Assembly (NCBI RefSeq): GCF_001657485.1
Contig: NZ_LXFU01000037.1
Coordinates: 682,001 to 746,000 of the forward strand
Reading direction: 5' to 3'
DNA length: 64,000 nt
Origin: Rhizobium sp. WYCCWR10014
GTDB lineage: Bacteria > Pseudomonadota > Alphaproteobacteria > Rhizobiales > Rhizobiaceae
Shown one piece after another: positions 25,666 to 36,623 of this stretch. Made by a program: the position numbers and the translations under genes. The number at the start of each line of letters is the position of its first letter. The stretch's first letter is position 1. Below the pieces are notes generated by a model that had not been told where the DNA came from, searched no databases, and worked only from the letters and a program-made list of their open reading frames with translations.

Positions 25666-28200
25666 TCACTGGCTCGTCGACACGTCTCCGAGCGCAGTCC
25701 ATTCCTTGATCGCTGTATTAAAGGCGTCCGTTCCCGTACCGCCCTTTTCCATCGTCAGCAGCGCGCGCCGGCCGTTGCGATAGGTGATCGGTATATCGAT
25801 CCAGCTGCGGGTTGACATCAGGTCGAGATTGGCCTTGCGCGCATCAGGATAGTCGTTGAGCGCGATCATGTGGAAATCGTCGGTGATCTTGGCCGGAACC
25901 GCGATCAGCGCGTCGCCGCGGTCCTGCTCCGTGCGCTTCATCGAGATGCGCTGGACACTGTCGATGCTGCCGCCTTCGAAATTCGGCGGCACCGAGAAGA
26001 CGATCTCGACGAGATGGCTTGCCGGCAGCGACGGATCGGAATTGCGCTTGAAGGTCACGAGAGCCGAGAGATTGCGCTCGGGAACCGTGACATTGCCCTG
26101 TACCGTCGCCTCTTGCCGGCCATCTTGGCCGGCCTCATGCTGCACGCTCCAGACGACCGATCCCTCGATCGCCGTCGGCGAACTCTGGCCGATGCGCTCC
26201 TCATAGAGGAACATCTTTTGCGACGAACCGACGGGCGCGGTCTGCGGCGGCGGCGCCACCGGGCCGCCGTTCGGCGTCCGCGTGTCGGCGGGTGCCGCAT
26301 CGCCCTGCGCGCTGGCAGGCGGCGTATCGGCTGCCGCGACATTCTGTTCGGCGACCGATTTTCCTTCCGCGGTCGGCGTTCCCGGCACCGTCGCCGGTCC
26401 GCTGTCGACCTCAGTTCCATCGGTCAGTAGCCGCTGGGTGAATTTCGAATTGGCCGCAGCGCCGTCATTGTTCACTGACGCTACCTGCGGGTTCGGCTGC
26501 ACCGGCGCCGCTGGAGTATTTTGCGCTCCTGGTGTGGTTGGCTGGGCTGGAGTCACCGCGCCCGGCTGGGCAGGCGTCGTCGTCGAGCCGTCCGGCGGGG
26601 TTGCCGCCTCGTTCCTGGTCGCCTGCGACGGTGCCGAGCTGACGAGCCCGTCGACCATCGCCACCAGCGCCTCTCTGTTCGTCCAGCCGGCATAGGCGCC
26701 GCCACCGATCAGGATGAGTGCGAAGATGAGCGTAATCACGGTGCCGATGCCGAAGCGGCGGCGCTTCGGCTCCATACGGAAGCTCTTGCCCTGCAGCTTG
26801 GAGGCGACAATCTGATCGATATCCATCGACGGATTGGCGTCATCGTCATCAGCGGCGACCGAGCCGCGGCGGTCGTAACCTCGCAGCGCCTTCGCCTCTC
26901 GCCAGTCCTCGCTCGGCGCGCCGCTAGCAGGCGCCGGCTTGCCGTTGTGCACTTCCGCGAAGATATCGACATCGTCGAAATGAGAGCCAACCGGCGTCTT
27001 CTTATTGTTCCCGGCCTCGATCGGCTTATTGTTGCCGGCCTCGATCGGCGGCAGATCGTCGAAGGCGGCCGTCTCCCAGGAAAAACTTTCCTTGGCGGCC
27101 GGCATGACGGCGGTGGGTGCCACTTTTTCGAGGCTCGATATCACCTCCTCGAAGGCGCGCGCCGAGGCATCGGCGGTAATCGGCGCCGGCGCCGTCTCCG
27201 AATATTGCCGGAGTTCCTCTTCCGCCCATTCGGTCTCCGCATCCTTGGGCGCCGGAGCCGGAGTTTCGGCAACGGGCTCGGTCCAGACGGGGTCGAAATG
27301 CGCCGCAGCTTCGGCCTGCAACGGCTCCTCGCGGCTGTGCTCGACGAATTCCTGCGGACGATCGAAATCGGCGACCGGCTCCACCAGGCGGTTGGATGCG
27401 TGGTCTATGCCGCGGGTGATCGGCTGCAACGGCTCGTCGGGCTCGTAAGCCTCTTCGGCCTCCGGCTCGTCGCTTTCCACCGCCGCGGGTTCGTCCGCGA
27501 TCTCGTCGGCTTCCAGAGGATGCTGCGCGTCGGCACGGTCTTCGCCGGCTTGCTCGTCGCGATGTTGGGCAGGTGGCGCTTCCCAGCCATCATGTTCGGC
27601 CGGCACGTCTTCAGCTGCGACGTTGCGCGCCTCGCTGGCATGCCATTCCTCGGCTGGCGCTTCCTCCTCATGCGAGGGATGCCAATATGTCTCGGCGGGA
27701 ACGGAGGCCTCTGGCGAAACCGCGGTCTCGGCGGAAACAGGGATTTCCGCGGGAACAGGTTCCTCCGCGGAAAGGGACTCCTCTGCAGCGACCTCTTCCT
27801 CAGCTTCCTCTAGCGCGGCGGCTTCCAGGTGATCGGCCTCGGCCGCCTGCGGTTCCGCGTAGGCTTCGTCAACCGGCTCCTCAACAGCCGTCTCCGGCGC
27901 TGACGCTGGTTCGCTTTCGCCGGGAACCGCTTGTTCTTCGAAGGATTCCGAAGCGACGACGGCCGCAACCGGTTCATCGAGCGGCATCGCCTCGGAGTGT
28001 TCGCCCTCCACTTCGCGGATGGCAGCCTCGAGCTTTTCGAGCTGACGTTGCAGCATGGCTTCCGGCGGACGCGGCTTCATGTTCTCGAGCTGCCGCTGCA
28101 CTGCGCCGCGGGCACGTTCGTAGACTTTCACCCGCATCTCGGGGGTATTTTCAGCCAAGCCGTCAACGGCCCGCCGAATGACTGCAATAAAATCCGCCAT
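25666..28200 (-). CDS. Large acidic single-pass membrane protein
   Basis: An 844-residue protein. Residues 1-70 are helical (VIRRAVDGLAENTPEMRVKVYERARGAV, cut here by position). Residues 70-480 are very rich in Glu, Ala and Pro with no fold evident, and include a perfect 8-residue tandem repeat (PIEAGNNK). One membrane helix (TVITLIFALILIGGGAYAGW, about 495-515) leads to a Pro/Thr/Gln-rich linker and a C-terminal periplasmic domain (about 650-844) with VWSVQHEAGQDGR and SWIDIPITYRNGRRALL. It belongs to a conserved hypothetical group in Rhizobiales as far as I recall. A scaffolding role in the envelope is speculative. It converges on the rpoH terminator. Confidence 0.75.
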   Translation of the reverse strand: MADFIAVIRRAVDGLAENTPEMRVKVYERARGAVQRQLENMKPRPPEAMLQRQLEKLEAAIREVEGEHSEAMPLDEPVAAVVASESFEEQAVPGESEPASAPETAVEEPVDEAYAEPQAAEADHLEAAALEEAEEEVAAEESLSAEEPVPAEIPVSAETAVSPEASVPAETYWHPSHEEEAPAEEWHASEARNVAAEDVPAEHDGWEAPPAQHRDEQAGEDRADAQHPLEADEIADEPAAVESDEPEAEEAYEPDEPLQPITRGIDHASNRLVEPVADFDRPQEFVEHSREEPLQAEAAAHFDPVWTEPVAETPAPAPKDAETEWAEEELRQYSETAPAPITADASARAFEEVISSLEKVAPTAVMPAAKESFSWETAAFDDLPPIEAGNNKPIEAGNNKKTPVGSHFDDVDIFAEVHNGKPAPASGAPSEDWREAKALRGYDRRGSVAADDDDANPSMDIDQIVASKLQGKSFRMEPKRRRFGIGTVITLIFALILIGGGAYAGWTNREALVAMVDGLVSSAPSQATRNEAATPPDGSTTTPAQPGAVTPAQPTTPGAQNTPAAPVQPNPQVASVNNDGAAANSKFTQRLLTDGTEVDSGPATVPGTPTAEGKSVAEQNVAAADTPPASAQGDAAPADTRTPNGGPVAPPPQTAPVGSSQKMFLYEERIGQSSPTAIEGSVVWSVQHEAGQDGRQEATVQGNVTVPERNLSALVTFKRNSDPSLPASHLVEIVFSVPPNFEGGSIDSVQRISMKRTEQDRGDALIAVPAKITDDFHMIALNDYPDARKANLDLMSTRSWIDIPITYRNGRRALLTMEKGGTGTDAFNTAIKEWTALGDVSTSQ
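27001..27048. repeat. In-frame 24-bp tandem duplication
   Basis: Two adjacent 24-bp copies differing at one base encode PIEAGNNK twice in the acidic region of the large membrane protein. This is a likely site of length variation between strains. Confidence 0.85.
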
Positions 28201-28260
28201 CAGTACTTTCTCAAGAAGTCCGGTACCCTACCGAACCATCCTCCACAGTGACCCGTGAGC

Positions 28261-29559
<1,299 letters not shown>

Positions 29560-29750
29560 CCAACTCTTCCTGTTACCGGCGCGGAACCGCGCACCTGCTC
29601 AAACCCGCGCATCTATAAAGCTTTGTTTTTTGGAAAGCGACCCTGTTGTCACAGCAGATTGGGCTTTTTACGTGACAAATCAGCAGCCGACAGGCTATTT
29701 CCCCTCACAAAACGCCGCACGGCGATCGCAGAAAGACGGGAAGAACGCCC

Positions 29751-30668
29751 TTGCAAGCCACGGCCTATATCTGCCTCGTTATCGCCACCCTTTGCTGGGG
29801 CGGCAATTCCGTCGCCGGCAAACTCGCGCTCGGGCATATCAGCCCCATGATGCTGACCTTCCTGCGCTGGTTCCTCGCCGTGGCGATGATCGCCGTGATT
29901 TCAGTACCGCAACTGCGGAAAGACTGGCCGGTGGTGAGGAAGAACCTGCCGCTGCTCCTTTTCTACGGCGTCATCGGCTACACCCTTTTCAACGCTATGC
30001 TTTACTCGGCCGTGCAATATACGACGGCGATCAACGTCGCCATCGAGCAGGCCGGCATCCCGATGCTGATCTTCCTGCTGAATTTCATGTTCTTCCGTAC
30101 CGGCATCTCGCTGGCGCAATGTCTAGGCTTCGGCATGACGCTGATCGGCGTCGCTCTGACCGCCGCCCATGGCGACCTCGCAACGCTGCTGCAACTCAGC
30201 CTCAACCGCGGCGACGGGCTGATGCTGATCGCCATTGCCGCCTATTCGGTCTACACGATCTTCCTGCGCTGGAAGCCGCCGCTCGACTGGCGCACGCTGA
30301 TGGCGGTCCCGGCGCTCGGCGCCATGCTGACCTCGCTGCCGCTGCTCCTCTGGGAAGCCGACCGGGGTGCCGCGCAGTGGCCGGACCAGGCCGGCTGGGT
30401 CATCACTCTCTACACGGCGATCTTCCCCTCGCTGGTAGCGCAAATCCTCTATATCAAGGGCGTCGTGGCAATCGGCGCCAACCGGGCCGGCCTCTTCATC
30501 AATCTCGTGCCGGTGTTCGGAACGTTGCTCTCCGTCGCCCTGATTGGCGAGAAGCTGCAGTCTTTCCATGTGATCGCACTGGTGCTGACCTTGGGCGGCA
30601 TCGCGATCGCCGAAAAGGGCCGTCCGAAAGCTTCGTCGCCGACCGTGCCCGCCTCACCCATGGATTAA
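29751..30668 (+). CDS. EamA/DMT-family transporter (RhaT/YdcZ type)
   Basis: A 305-residue inner-membrane protein with ten predicted helices in two EamA repeats (WGGNSVAGKLALGHISPMMLTFLRW near the start is typical). Such proteins mostly export amino acids or other metabolites; substrate unknown. The start is TTG at 29751 after GGGAAGAA. It converges on the acetyltransferase gene, whose end is 23 bp away. Confidence 0.85.
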   Translation: MQATAYICLVIATLCWGGNSVAGKLALGHISPMMLTFLRWFLAVAMIAVISVPQLRKDWPVVRKNLPLLLFYGVIGYTLFNAMLYSAVQYTTAINVAIEQAGIPMLIFLLNFMFFRTGISLAQCLGFGMTLIGVALTAAHGDLATLLQLSLNRGDGLMLIAIAAYSVYTIFLRWKPPLDWRTLMAVPALGAMLTSLPLLLWEADRGAAQWPDQAGWVITLYTAIFPSLVAQILYIKGVVAIGANRAGLFINLVPVFGTLLSVALIGEKLQSFHVIALVLTLGGIAIAEKGRPKASSPTVPASPMD

Positions 30669-30691
30669 AACCTCTTCTGGTCAGGAAAGGT

Positions 30692-31540
30692 CTAACCAAG
30701 CTCCAGCGTCGTCACGCCGAAGACGTGCTTCAGCGGGATGGCCGGTGCCGGTCCGCGATACATGCGTGTCGTCTCGAATACCGGTTGAAGGCCTATGCCT
30801 TCGGCAAGCGCGACCGCCTCGTGGTTCTCTGTGGGAATATCGATGAAGACCGCGGCTCCCTTCGCCTCGGGGATCAATTCGGCAAGCAGCGCCGCGGCGC
30901 TGTCGGCATCGTTGGCAAAGAGCGGGCCGATCTTGTAGCCCTCGTAGCAGCGGCGGATCGTGCCATAACCACGGATCTTGTGGCTCTTGCGCACCACTGC
31001 CGAACGACGGCCCTTGCGGGCGGTGCACCAGGCAGCGAGAAAGGCATCCCGCGGCTGCGGAAAGATCGCCGAATCATATCGCTGCAGGCCTTCGAGACGT
31101 GAATCCAGCACCGGCTGCGCAACAAGCGTCGAGACAGGCAAGGCAGTAGCGACACCGCCGTAGCGAATGGTGGAATAGGCGGGTTCGAAGCCCGCCTTGC
31201 GGTAGTTGTCCTGCTGTGCGGCGACGCCGTCGAGACCGATCGTGCGATCTCCCGCGCTGGCGATGCCCGCCGCCCAGATCGCCTTGCCGTAACCCTTGCC
31301 GCGAAAATCGGGATGGACGATGTAGAGGCCCAGGAAGGCGAAACTTTCGCCATATTTGACGACCGAGATCGAGCCGACGGGGACTTCACCGATGGAGCCG
31401 ACAAAAAATCCCGACGGATCGGCCTCGTTGAATGCAAGCGAATCGTCGAGGCCCGGGTTCCAGCCTTCCTGACGCGCCCATTCGAGCACGAGTTCCAGTT
31501 CGCCGGGCCGCATCGAACGAACGGCAAATTCCGAATTCAT
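30692..31540 (-). CDS. Two-part GNAT acetyltransferase
   Basis: A 282-residue protein. The N-terminal GNAT domain (about 1-140) has VHPDFRGKGYGKAIW, the acetyl-CoA loop, and LDGVAAQQDNYRKAGF. The C-terminal 120 residues form the second domain common in this family (IRRCYEGYKIGPLFANDADSA, ENHEAVALAEGIGLQPVFETTRMYRG), comparable to the Acetyltransf_18 group. The start at 31540 is chosen because the conserved MNSEFAVRSMRPGELELV begins there. Substrate unknown. Confidence 0.85.
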   Translation of the reverse strand: MNSEFAVRSMRPGELELVLEWARQEGWNPGLDDSLAFNEADPSGFFVGSIGEVPVGSISVVKYGESFAFLGLYIVHPDFRGKGYGKAIWAAGIASAGDRTIGLDGVAAQQDNYRKAGFEPAYSTIRYGGVATALPVSTLVAQPVLDSRLEGLQRYDSAIFPQPRDAFLAAWCTARKGRRSAVVRKSHKIRGYGTIRRCYEGYKIGPLFANDADSAAALLAELIPEAKGAAVFIDIPTENHEAVALAEGIGLQPVFETTRMYRGPAPAIPLKHVFGVTTLELG

Positions 31541-31814
31541 GCAACTTTCCCAGATTGAATGTCCCGCAAGTCCATCCCGGCAACGGCAAAGCAATTGTCG
31601 GGCCCCAGCCCCCGATTGCACCTGCGAACGATGGAGAGCCGCGCTCATGGACTTGACGACGCGTATAATCATTTTTCGATGCAATGCAGAAAGCTTCGTT
31701 TCCGCATTACCATGAAACAATGCCGTTGCAAGCTCAAGAAAATTACTTGCGCGCCAATTATCTTCCTGACGATACGAATAAAACGCCGCGCCCGAAAAGT
31801 CGCCTGCGGACAGA
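31541..31814. other. Intergenic stretch without a recognised gene
   Basis: 274 bp between the acetyltransferase and the GGDEF-EAL gene. It is AT-richer in its second half (about 31660-31790). It must hold the acetyltransferase promoter; no repeat or RNA gene was recognised. Confidence 0.5.
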
Positions 31815-33638
31815 TCACCGGCCGTTTAGCACTGCGGTCTTCTGCTTTTCGGTCCCGCTCGTGGTCGATGAGAAAAGACGCTCTGTCTCGGCCGCCGGCG
31901 CGGGATAACCGAACGCATAACCCTGCAGGCCGTCACAGCCGAGCTGCGCCAGCACGACGGCATGCGCCTCGGTCTCGATGCCCTCGGCGATCACCTCGAC
32001 GTCGAGTGCCTTGGCGATTTCCACGATCGAACCCACCACGCGCCGCTGCTCGGCGGAGGTGACGACCTCGTTGACGAGCTGCCGGTCGATCTTCAGCCGC
32101 TTCGGCCGCAGCTTGACGAGACCGATCAGCGAAGCATGGCCGGATCCGAAGTCGTCGATCTCGATGTCGATGCCCATCTGTTTGATATCGCCGATATGAT
32201 CGAGCAGTTTTTCGTCGCTGTCGTCGAGGAAAATCGTCTCCACAAGTTCGAAGACGATCACGCCGGGCGGGATATCGAGTTTCCTCAGCTTGTCGAGCAA
32301 CGCCGGATCGGCAAGGCGCGACGCCGAGATATTGACGGCGATGCGCGGAACCGCAAGGCCTCGCAACAGCCAGAACAGCCGGTCTTCGAGAACGCTTTTG
32401 AGGATCGCCGCGTCGATCTCCGCCGCAAGTCCGTGCTCGTCGGCGATCTTCAGGAATACCCCCGGGGCGAGCACGCCCTTCTCCGGATGGTTCCAGCGCG
32501 CCAGCGCTTCGAAGCCGATGACTTCCCGCGTCCGGGCGTCGAGCTGCACCTGATAATAGGGAAGGATCTCGCCGCGCTCCAGCCCGAGCTTCAGTTCTTC
32601 GGCGAGGCGACGCTTGGAGCGCAGATCCTCCTGCAATTGCCGCGTGAAGAATTCGACGCGGTTGCGCCCGAGCTTCTTGGCCTGGTAGAGCGCCAGGTCG
32701 GATTCGGCAAGTAGATTGCGCGCCCGCCGATCGCCGCTCCAGGAAACGCCGATCGAGGCGCCGGACTGGAGCATCTCCTGGCCGAAGCGGATCTTCTTCC
32801 GCAGCCGGCGCTGGACGTCTTCGGTGATCTGCTTCAGCTCTGTGAGATCGGTGAAATTGACCAGAACGATGACGAATTCGTCGCCGCCGACGCGGGCAAC
32901 CATGCCATTCGCAGGAATGGCAGCAGTGATGCGAAGGGCCGCGGCCCTGAGCACGGCGTCGCCTGCCGCATGACCGTGGCTGTCGTTGATCTGCTTGAAC
33001 TGGTCGAGGTCGAGATGCAGCACGCCAAGCGTCGTGATGCTCTTGTCGGCCGGCAGCTCCGCCAGCCGCTTGTCGAGCAGCCGCCGGTTCGGCAGGCCGG
33101 TAAGATAGTCGTGATCGGCGACATGCTCGATGCGGGCATTGCTTTCCTCCAGCGCCAGCGCCCTCGCCTCGGCCACCACCTTCTGCCGCGCAAGTTCCGC
33201 GTTGAGCAATACGTCGGCAGTCACATCCCATTCGGCGCCGATGAAGGAGGGCAGCCCCTCCGCATCGACATAGAAATGCGCGCGCGAACGCAGATGGCGG
33301 ATTTCGCCGCTCGGCAGCACGATCCGGAATTGTGAGTTATAGGCGCCGCGCGTCCCGATCGCCTGCTCGAAGTCGCGTTCGGCCCGCTCGCGATCATCGG
33401 GATGGATGGCGTTCGACCAAAGCGAAGCCGGCACCAGTCGGCAGGTCTCGCCGGTCTCGTAGAGACGATGCATCTGCGCATCCCACAAGATCCCGTCCTG
33501 CTCGATGCTGTGCTCCCAGACACCGATCCGGGATGCATCGAGAGCGAGTTCGAGCCGACGCAGAAGATCCTGAAACTCGTGTTCGGATCGTGTGGCTTTG
33601 TTCTCTGGCAAAGCGGTCCCAGCCTTAGAAGCTTGCAT
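31815..33638 (-). CDS. PAS-GGDEF-EAL cyclic-di-GMP signalling protein
   Basis: A 607-residue cytoplasmic protein with no membrane helix. A PAS domain (about 26-145: LALDASRIGVWEHSIEQ) leads through a short coil to a GGDEF domain with intact GGDEF at 251-255 and an EAL domain with intact EAL at 377-379 plus DDFGSGHASL and the late EGIETEAH segment. Both active sites look competent, so it could make or break c-di-GMP; no RxxD inhibitory site precedes GGDEF. C-di-GMP governs motility and polysaccharide production in rhizobia. The signal sensed by PAS is unknown. Confidence 0.92.
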   Translation of the reverse strand: MQASKAGTALPENKATRSEHEFQDLLRRLELALDASRIGVWEHSIEQDGILWDAQMHRLYETGETCRLVPASLWSNAIHPDDRERAERDFEQAIGTRGAYNSQFRIVLPSGEIRHLRSRAHFYVDAEGLPSFIGAEWDVTADVLLNAELARQKVVAEARALALEESNARIEHVADHDYLTGLPNRRLLDKRLAELPADKSITTLGVLHLDLDQFKQINDSHGHAAGDAVLRAAALRITAAIPANGMVARVGGDEFVIVLVNFTDLTELKQITEDVQRRLRKKIRFGQEMLQSGASIGVSWSGDRRARNLLAESDLALYQAKKLGRNRVEFFTRQLQEDLRSKRRLAEELKLGLERGEILPYYQVQLDARTREVIGFEALARWNHPEKGVLAPGVFLKIADEHGLAAEIDAAILKSVLEDRLFWLLRGLAVPRIAVNISASRLADPALLDKLRKLDIPPGVIVFELVETIFLDDSDEKLLDHIGDIKQMGIDIEIDDFGSGHASLIGLVKLRPKRLKIDRQLVNEVVTSAEQRRVVGSIVEIAKALDVEVIAEGIETEAHAVVLAQLGCDGLQGYAFGYPAPAAETERLFSSTTSGTEKQKTAVLNGR

Positions 33639-33769
33639 AACGGCAATATGGTCTCAAGCCGGCATTAATGAAGCCTTGTCCTGATGACCGAACTAGTGAC
33701 TAGGTGAACTGTTCGTTACGACTTTCCCCTTTTGGATCAAAGAACTTGCAGTCTGCGGCACCTTCAACA

Positions 33770-35554
33770 TCAGTGGTTGTGCCGAGGCGGGTTTTTTGCG
33801 ATCTGGCGGAATTCCGTCGCTCCCTCCAGCACCGCCCCGTCCGACAATTGCGTAACCGAGCGGCGGTAAATCTGCTGCCACGGGGTGGCATCCGGCGGCA
33901 CTGGCGGGATGCCATCGCCCTTGCGCCGTTCGATCTCGGCGTGCTCGACCAGCATGTCGCAGCGCCCGTGGTTGAAGTCGATGCGGATGATATCGCCGGT
34001 ACGAAGCCAGGCGAGGCCGCCTCCGGCGGCACTTTCCGGCGAGGCGTTGAGGATCGAGGGACTGTCCGCCGTGCCCGACTGGCGGCCGTCGCCGATCGTC
34101 GGCAGGCTGCGGATGCCGCGCTTCAGGAGATGATCCGGCGGCTGCATGTTGACGACCTCAGCCGAACCCGGCCAGCCGATCGGCCCGGCGCCGCGGATGA
34201 CGAGGATGGTATTCTCGTCGATGCCGAGTTCGGGATCGTTGATGCGCTTGTGATAGTCCTCGGAACCGTCGAAGACCACCGCCTTACCCTCGAAAACGCC
34301 TTCGCGTCCTGGTTCCTCAAGATAGCGCCGGCGGAAATCCTCCGAGACCACGCTCATCTTCATGATCGCGAAATCGAAGAGATTGCCCTTGAGAACGAGG
34401 AAGCCTGCCCGCTCCTTCAGCGGCTCAGCAAACGGCGTGATGACCTCGCGGTCGCGCGCTTCCTTGCCCTCTAGGTTCTCAGCCATGGTCCTGCCCGTCA
34501 CGGTGCGACAGTTGCCGTCGAGCTTTCCGGCCTGCAGCAGTTCCCACATGATCGCCGGCGTGCCGCCGGCGCGATGGAAGCGCTCGCCGAGATAGGCGCC
34601 GGCCGGCTGGACATTGGCCAACAGTGGGATATCGAAGCCGTGCACCTGCCAGTCTTCGGGATAGAGTTCGACGCCGGCGTGCTTCGCCATCGCAGCCAGA
34701 TGCGGCTGCGCGTTGGTCGAGCCGCCGATCGCCGAATTGGTGCGGATCGCATTCAGGAAAGCCTCCCGCGTCAGTATATCCGACGGCTTCAGATCCTCGA
34801 ACACGATTTCGACGGCGCGTCGCCCGGTGCGGTAGGCCATCTGGCCGCGCTCGCGGTAAGCGGCCGGAATGGCGCCACAGCCGGTCAGCGAAAGGCCGAG
34901 CGCCTCGGCCAGCGCATTCATCGTCGAAGCGGTGCCCATCGTATTGCAGTGGCCGACGGAAGGCGCAGAATCGAGCGCCGCCTGCAGGAATTCCTCCCGA
35001 TCGATCTCACCCGCCGCATATTTCCGCCGCATCCGCCAGATCACCGTGCCGGAGCCCGCCAGCTCCCCCTCGTGCCAGCCGTCGAGCATCGGGCCGCCGG
35101 AGAGCACGATCGCCGGGATATCCACCGTCGAAGCCGCCATGATCGCCGAAGGCGTGGTCTTGTCGCAGCCGGTGGTCAGCACGACACCGTCGAGCGGATA
35201 GCCGTAGAGGATTTCGACGAGGCCGAGATAGGCGAGATTGCGGTCGAGTGCGGCCGTCGGCCGCTTGCAATTCTCGAAGATCGGATGTGTCGGAAACTCG
35301 ATCGGAATACCGCCGGCATCGCGAATGCCATCGCGCACGCGCTTGGCAAGCTCGACATGCACCCTGTTGCAGGGCGTAAGATCGCTGCCGCTCTGCGCGA
35401 TCCCGATGATCGGCTTGCCCGAGCGCAGCTCTTCCGGCGTAATGCCGTAGTTCATGAAGCGCTCGAGATAGAGCGCTGCCATATCGATATGGTCGGGATT
35501 GTCGAACCAGTCCTGCGAACGCAGGCGCCGCTTCGGCGAATGGCTGTCCGTCAC
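33770..35554 (-). CDS. xylD: IlvD/Edd-family sugar-acid dehydratase, D-xylonate dehydratase-like
   Basis: A 594-residue iron-sulfur, Mg-dependent dehydratase that removes water from a sugar acid to give a 2-keto-3-deoxy acid. It has the cluster and metal landmarks SDLTPCN, LTTGCDKTTPS and GHCNTMGTAST, and the end block PADSPSILNASPESA-like TADSPSILNASPES. Start (RSQDWFDNPDHIDMAALYLE) and end (LPRHNH-type) recall Caulobacter xylonate dehydratase and R. leguminosarum arabinonate dehydratase; the length is right for both. Substrate is therefore a pentonate or related acid, xylonate favoured. It overlaps the upstream dehydrogenase gene by 4 bp. Confidence 0.82.
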   Translation of the reverse strand: MTDSHSPKRRLRSQDWFDNPDHIDMAALYLERFMNYGITPEELRSGKPIIGIAQSGSDLTPCNRVHVELAKRVRDGIRDAGGIPIEFPTHPIFENCKRPTAALDRNLAYLGLVEILYGYPLDGVVLTTGCDKTTPSAIMAASTVDIPAIVLSGGPMLDGWHEGELAGSGTVIWRMRRKYAAGEIDREEFLQAALDSAPSVGHCNTMGTASTMNALAEALGLSLTGCGAIPAAYRERGQMAYRTGRRAVEIVFEDLKPSDILTREAFLNAIRTNSAIGGSTNAQPHLAAMAKHAGVELYPEDWQVHGFDIPLLANVQPAGAYLGERFHRAGGTPAIMWELLQAGKLDGNCRTVTGRTMAENLEGKEARDREVITPFAEPLKERAGFLVLKGNLFDFAIMKMSVVSEDFRRRYLEEPGREGVFEGKAVVFDGSEDYHKRINDPELGIDENTILVIRGAGPIGWPGSAEVVNMQPPDHLLKRGIRSLPTIGDGRQSGTADSPSILNASPESAAGGGLAWLRTGDIIRIDFNHGRCDMLVEHAEIERRKGDGIPPVPPDATPWQQIYRRSVTQLSDGAVLEGATEFRQIAKNPPRHNH

Positions 35555-36462
35555 TTCTTTCCTCCCGACCGGGCATTCTTCTCTTCGAGGTGGAGGAGCA
35601 GGCCGCTGTGATCCTTTTCGCCATTGCCATTGGCGACAAATTCGCTGAATTCGGCATGCACCACCGCAGTCAGCGGCAGCGTCAACGACAGTGTCTTGGC
35701 CGTCTCCATGGCTGCGTTCAGATCCTTCAATTGGTTGCTGGACGAACCGCCTGGGGTAAATTGCCGCTCGACCATACGCTTGCCATGCAGTTCGAGGATA
35801 CGGCTCTCGGCAAAGCCGCCGCGAATGGCGTCCCGGAAGGCCGCCTGCGAGCCGCCGCCCGCTTCAATCAGCATCATCGCTTCGGCGACGGCGCCGATCG
35901 TCACCGCGACGATCTGCTGGTTGGCAAGCTTGGCAAGCTGGCCGGCCCCGCTGGGACCGACGCGGGTCACGCGCCCCATCGGCGCAAAGACATCGGCAAG
36001 CCCGTCGACCACGTCCTTGTCGCCGCCCGCCATGATCGCAAGCGTACCCGCTTCTGCGCCGACGACGCCGCCTGATACCGGCGCATCGACGTGATGGATG
36101 TCGCGGTCGGCAAGCCTCGCCGAATGGTCGCGGGCGAAATGCGGGGCGATCGAACTCATGTCGATGACGGTTGTGCCAGGCGCCATCGCATCGGCCGCTC
36201 CGCGGTCGAATAACACGTCCTTCACCGCCTCGGCGTTGGTCAGCATGGTGATGACGACGTCGGCGCCTGAAACGGCATCCGCCGGTGTTTTCGCGCAGAC
36301 CGCGCCGTCTCCCGCAAGCGGTTCGGCCTTGCTGGGATCGCGATTCCAGACGGTGACGGCAAAGCCCGCACCAAGCAGCCGGCGAGCCATCGGCGCCCCC
36401 ATCAGGCCGGTGCCGAGAAAGGCGATCCGCCTGCCGTCATGACCTTCTCTCGAACTCGTCAT
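35551..36462 (-). CDS. Beta-hydroxyacid dehydrogenase (GlxR/GarR/HIBADH family)
   Basis: A 303-residue NAD(P)-dependent oxidoreductase. The Rossmann motif is FLGTGLMGAPMARRLL; the substrate-binding signature DAPVSGGVVGAEAGTLAIMAGG and the catalytic lysine in GAGQLAKLANQQIV are intact. Relatives reduce tartronate semialdehyde or oxidise 3-hydroxyisobutyrate. It precedes and overlaps the dehydratase gene by 4 bp, so the pair probably acts on sugar acids in one pathway. The exact substrate is unknown. Confidence 0.88.
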   Translation of the reverse strand: MTSSREGHDGRRIAFLGTGLMGAPMARRLLGAGFAVTVWNRDPSKAEPLAGDGAVCAKTPADAVSGADVVITMLTNAEAVKDVLFDRGAADAMAPGTTVIDMSSIAPHFARDHSARLADRDIHHVDAPVSGGVVGAEAGTLAIMAGGDKDVVDGLADVFAPMGRVTRVGPSGAGQLAKLANQQIVAVTIGAVAEAMMLIEAGGGSQAAFRDAIRGGFAESRILELHGKRMVERQFTPGGSSSNQLKDLNAAMETAKTLSLTLPLTAVVHAEFSEFVANGNGEKDHSGLLLHLEEKNARSGGKK

Positions 36463-36567
36463 TCAGTCCTCCCAACTGTTGTCCGTCTTTGATAGTCCCC
36501 TCGCCCATCGTTGCAAACCGTTTTGACGGACGTAACGCATTTTTGTCACATGCCCTGAAAACGATAC

Positions 36568-36593
36568 GGGCGAGAACCGAAGTTCCCGCCCGA
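36568..36593 (-). terminator. Possible terminator after the RND pump gene
   Basis: cgggcgagaac and gttcccgcccg form an imperfect stem with a cgaa loop, 31 bp past the pump stop. The T-run after it is weak. Confidence 0.5.
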
Positions 36594-36623
36594 TTTACTC
36601 GACAAAGGAAGGTTGAATTCCGT

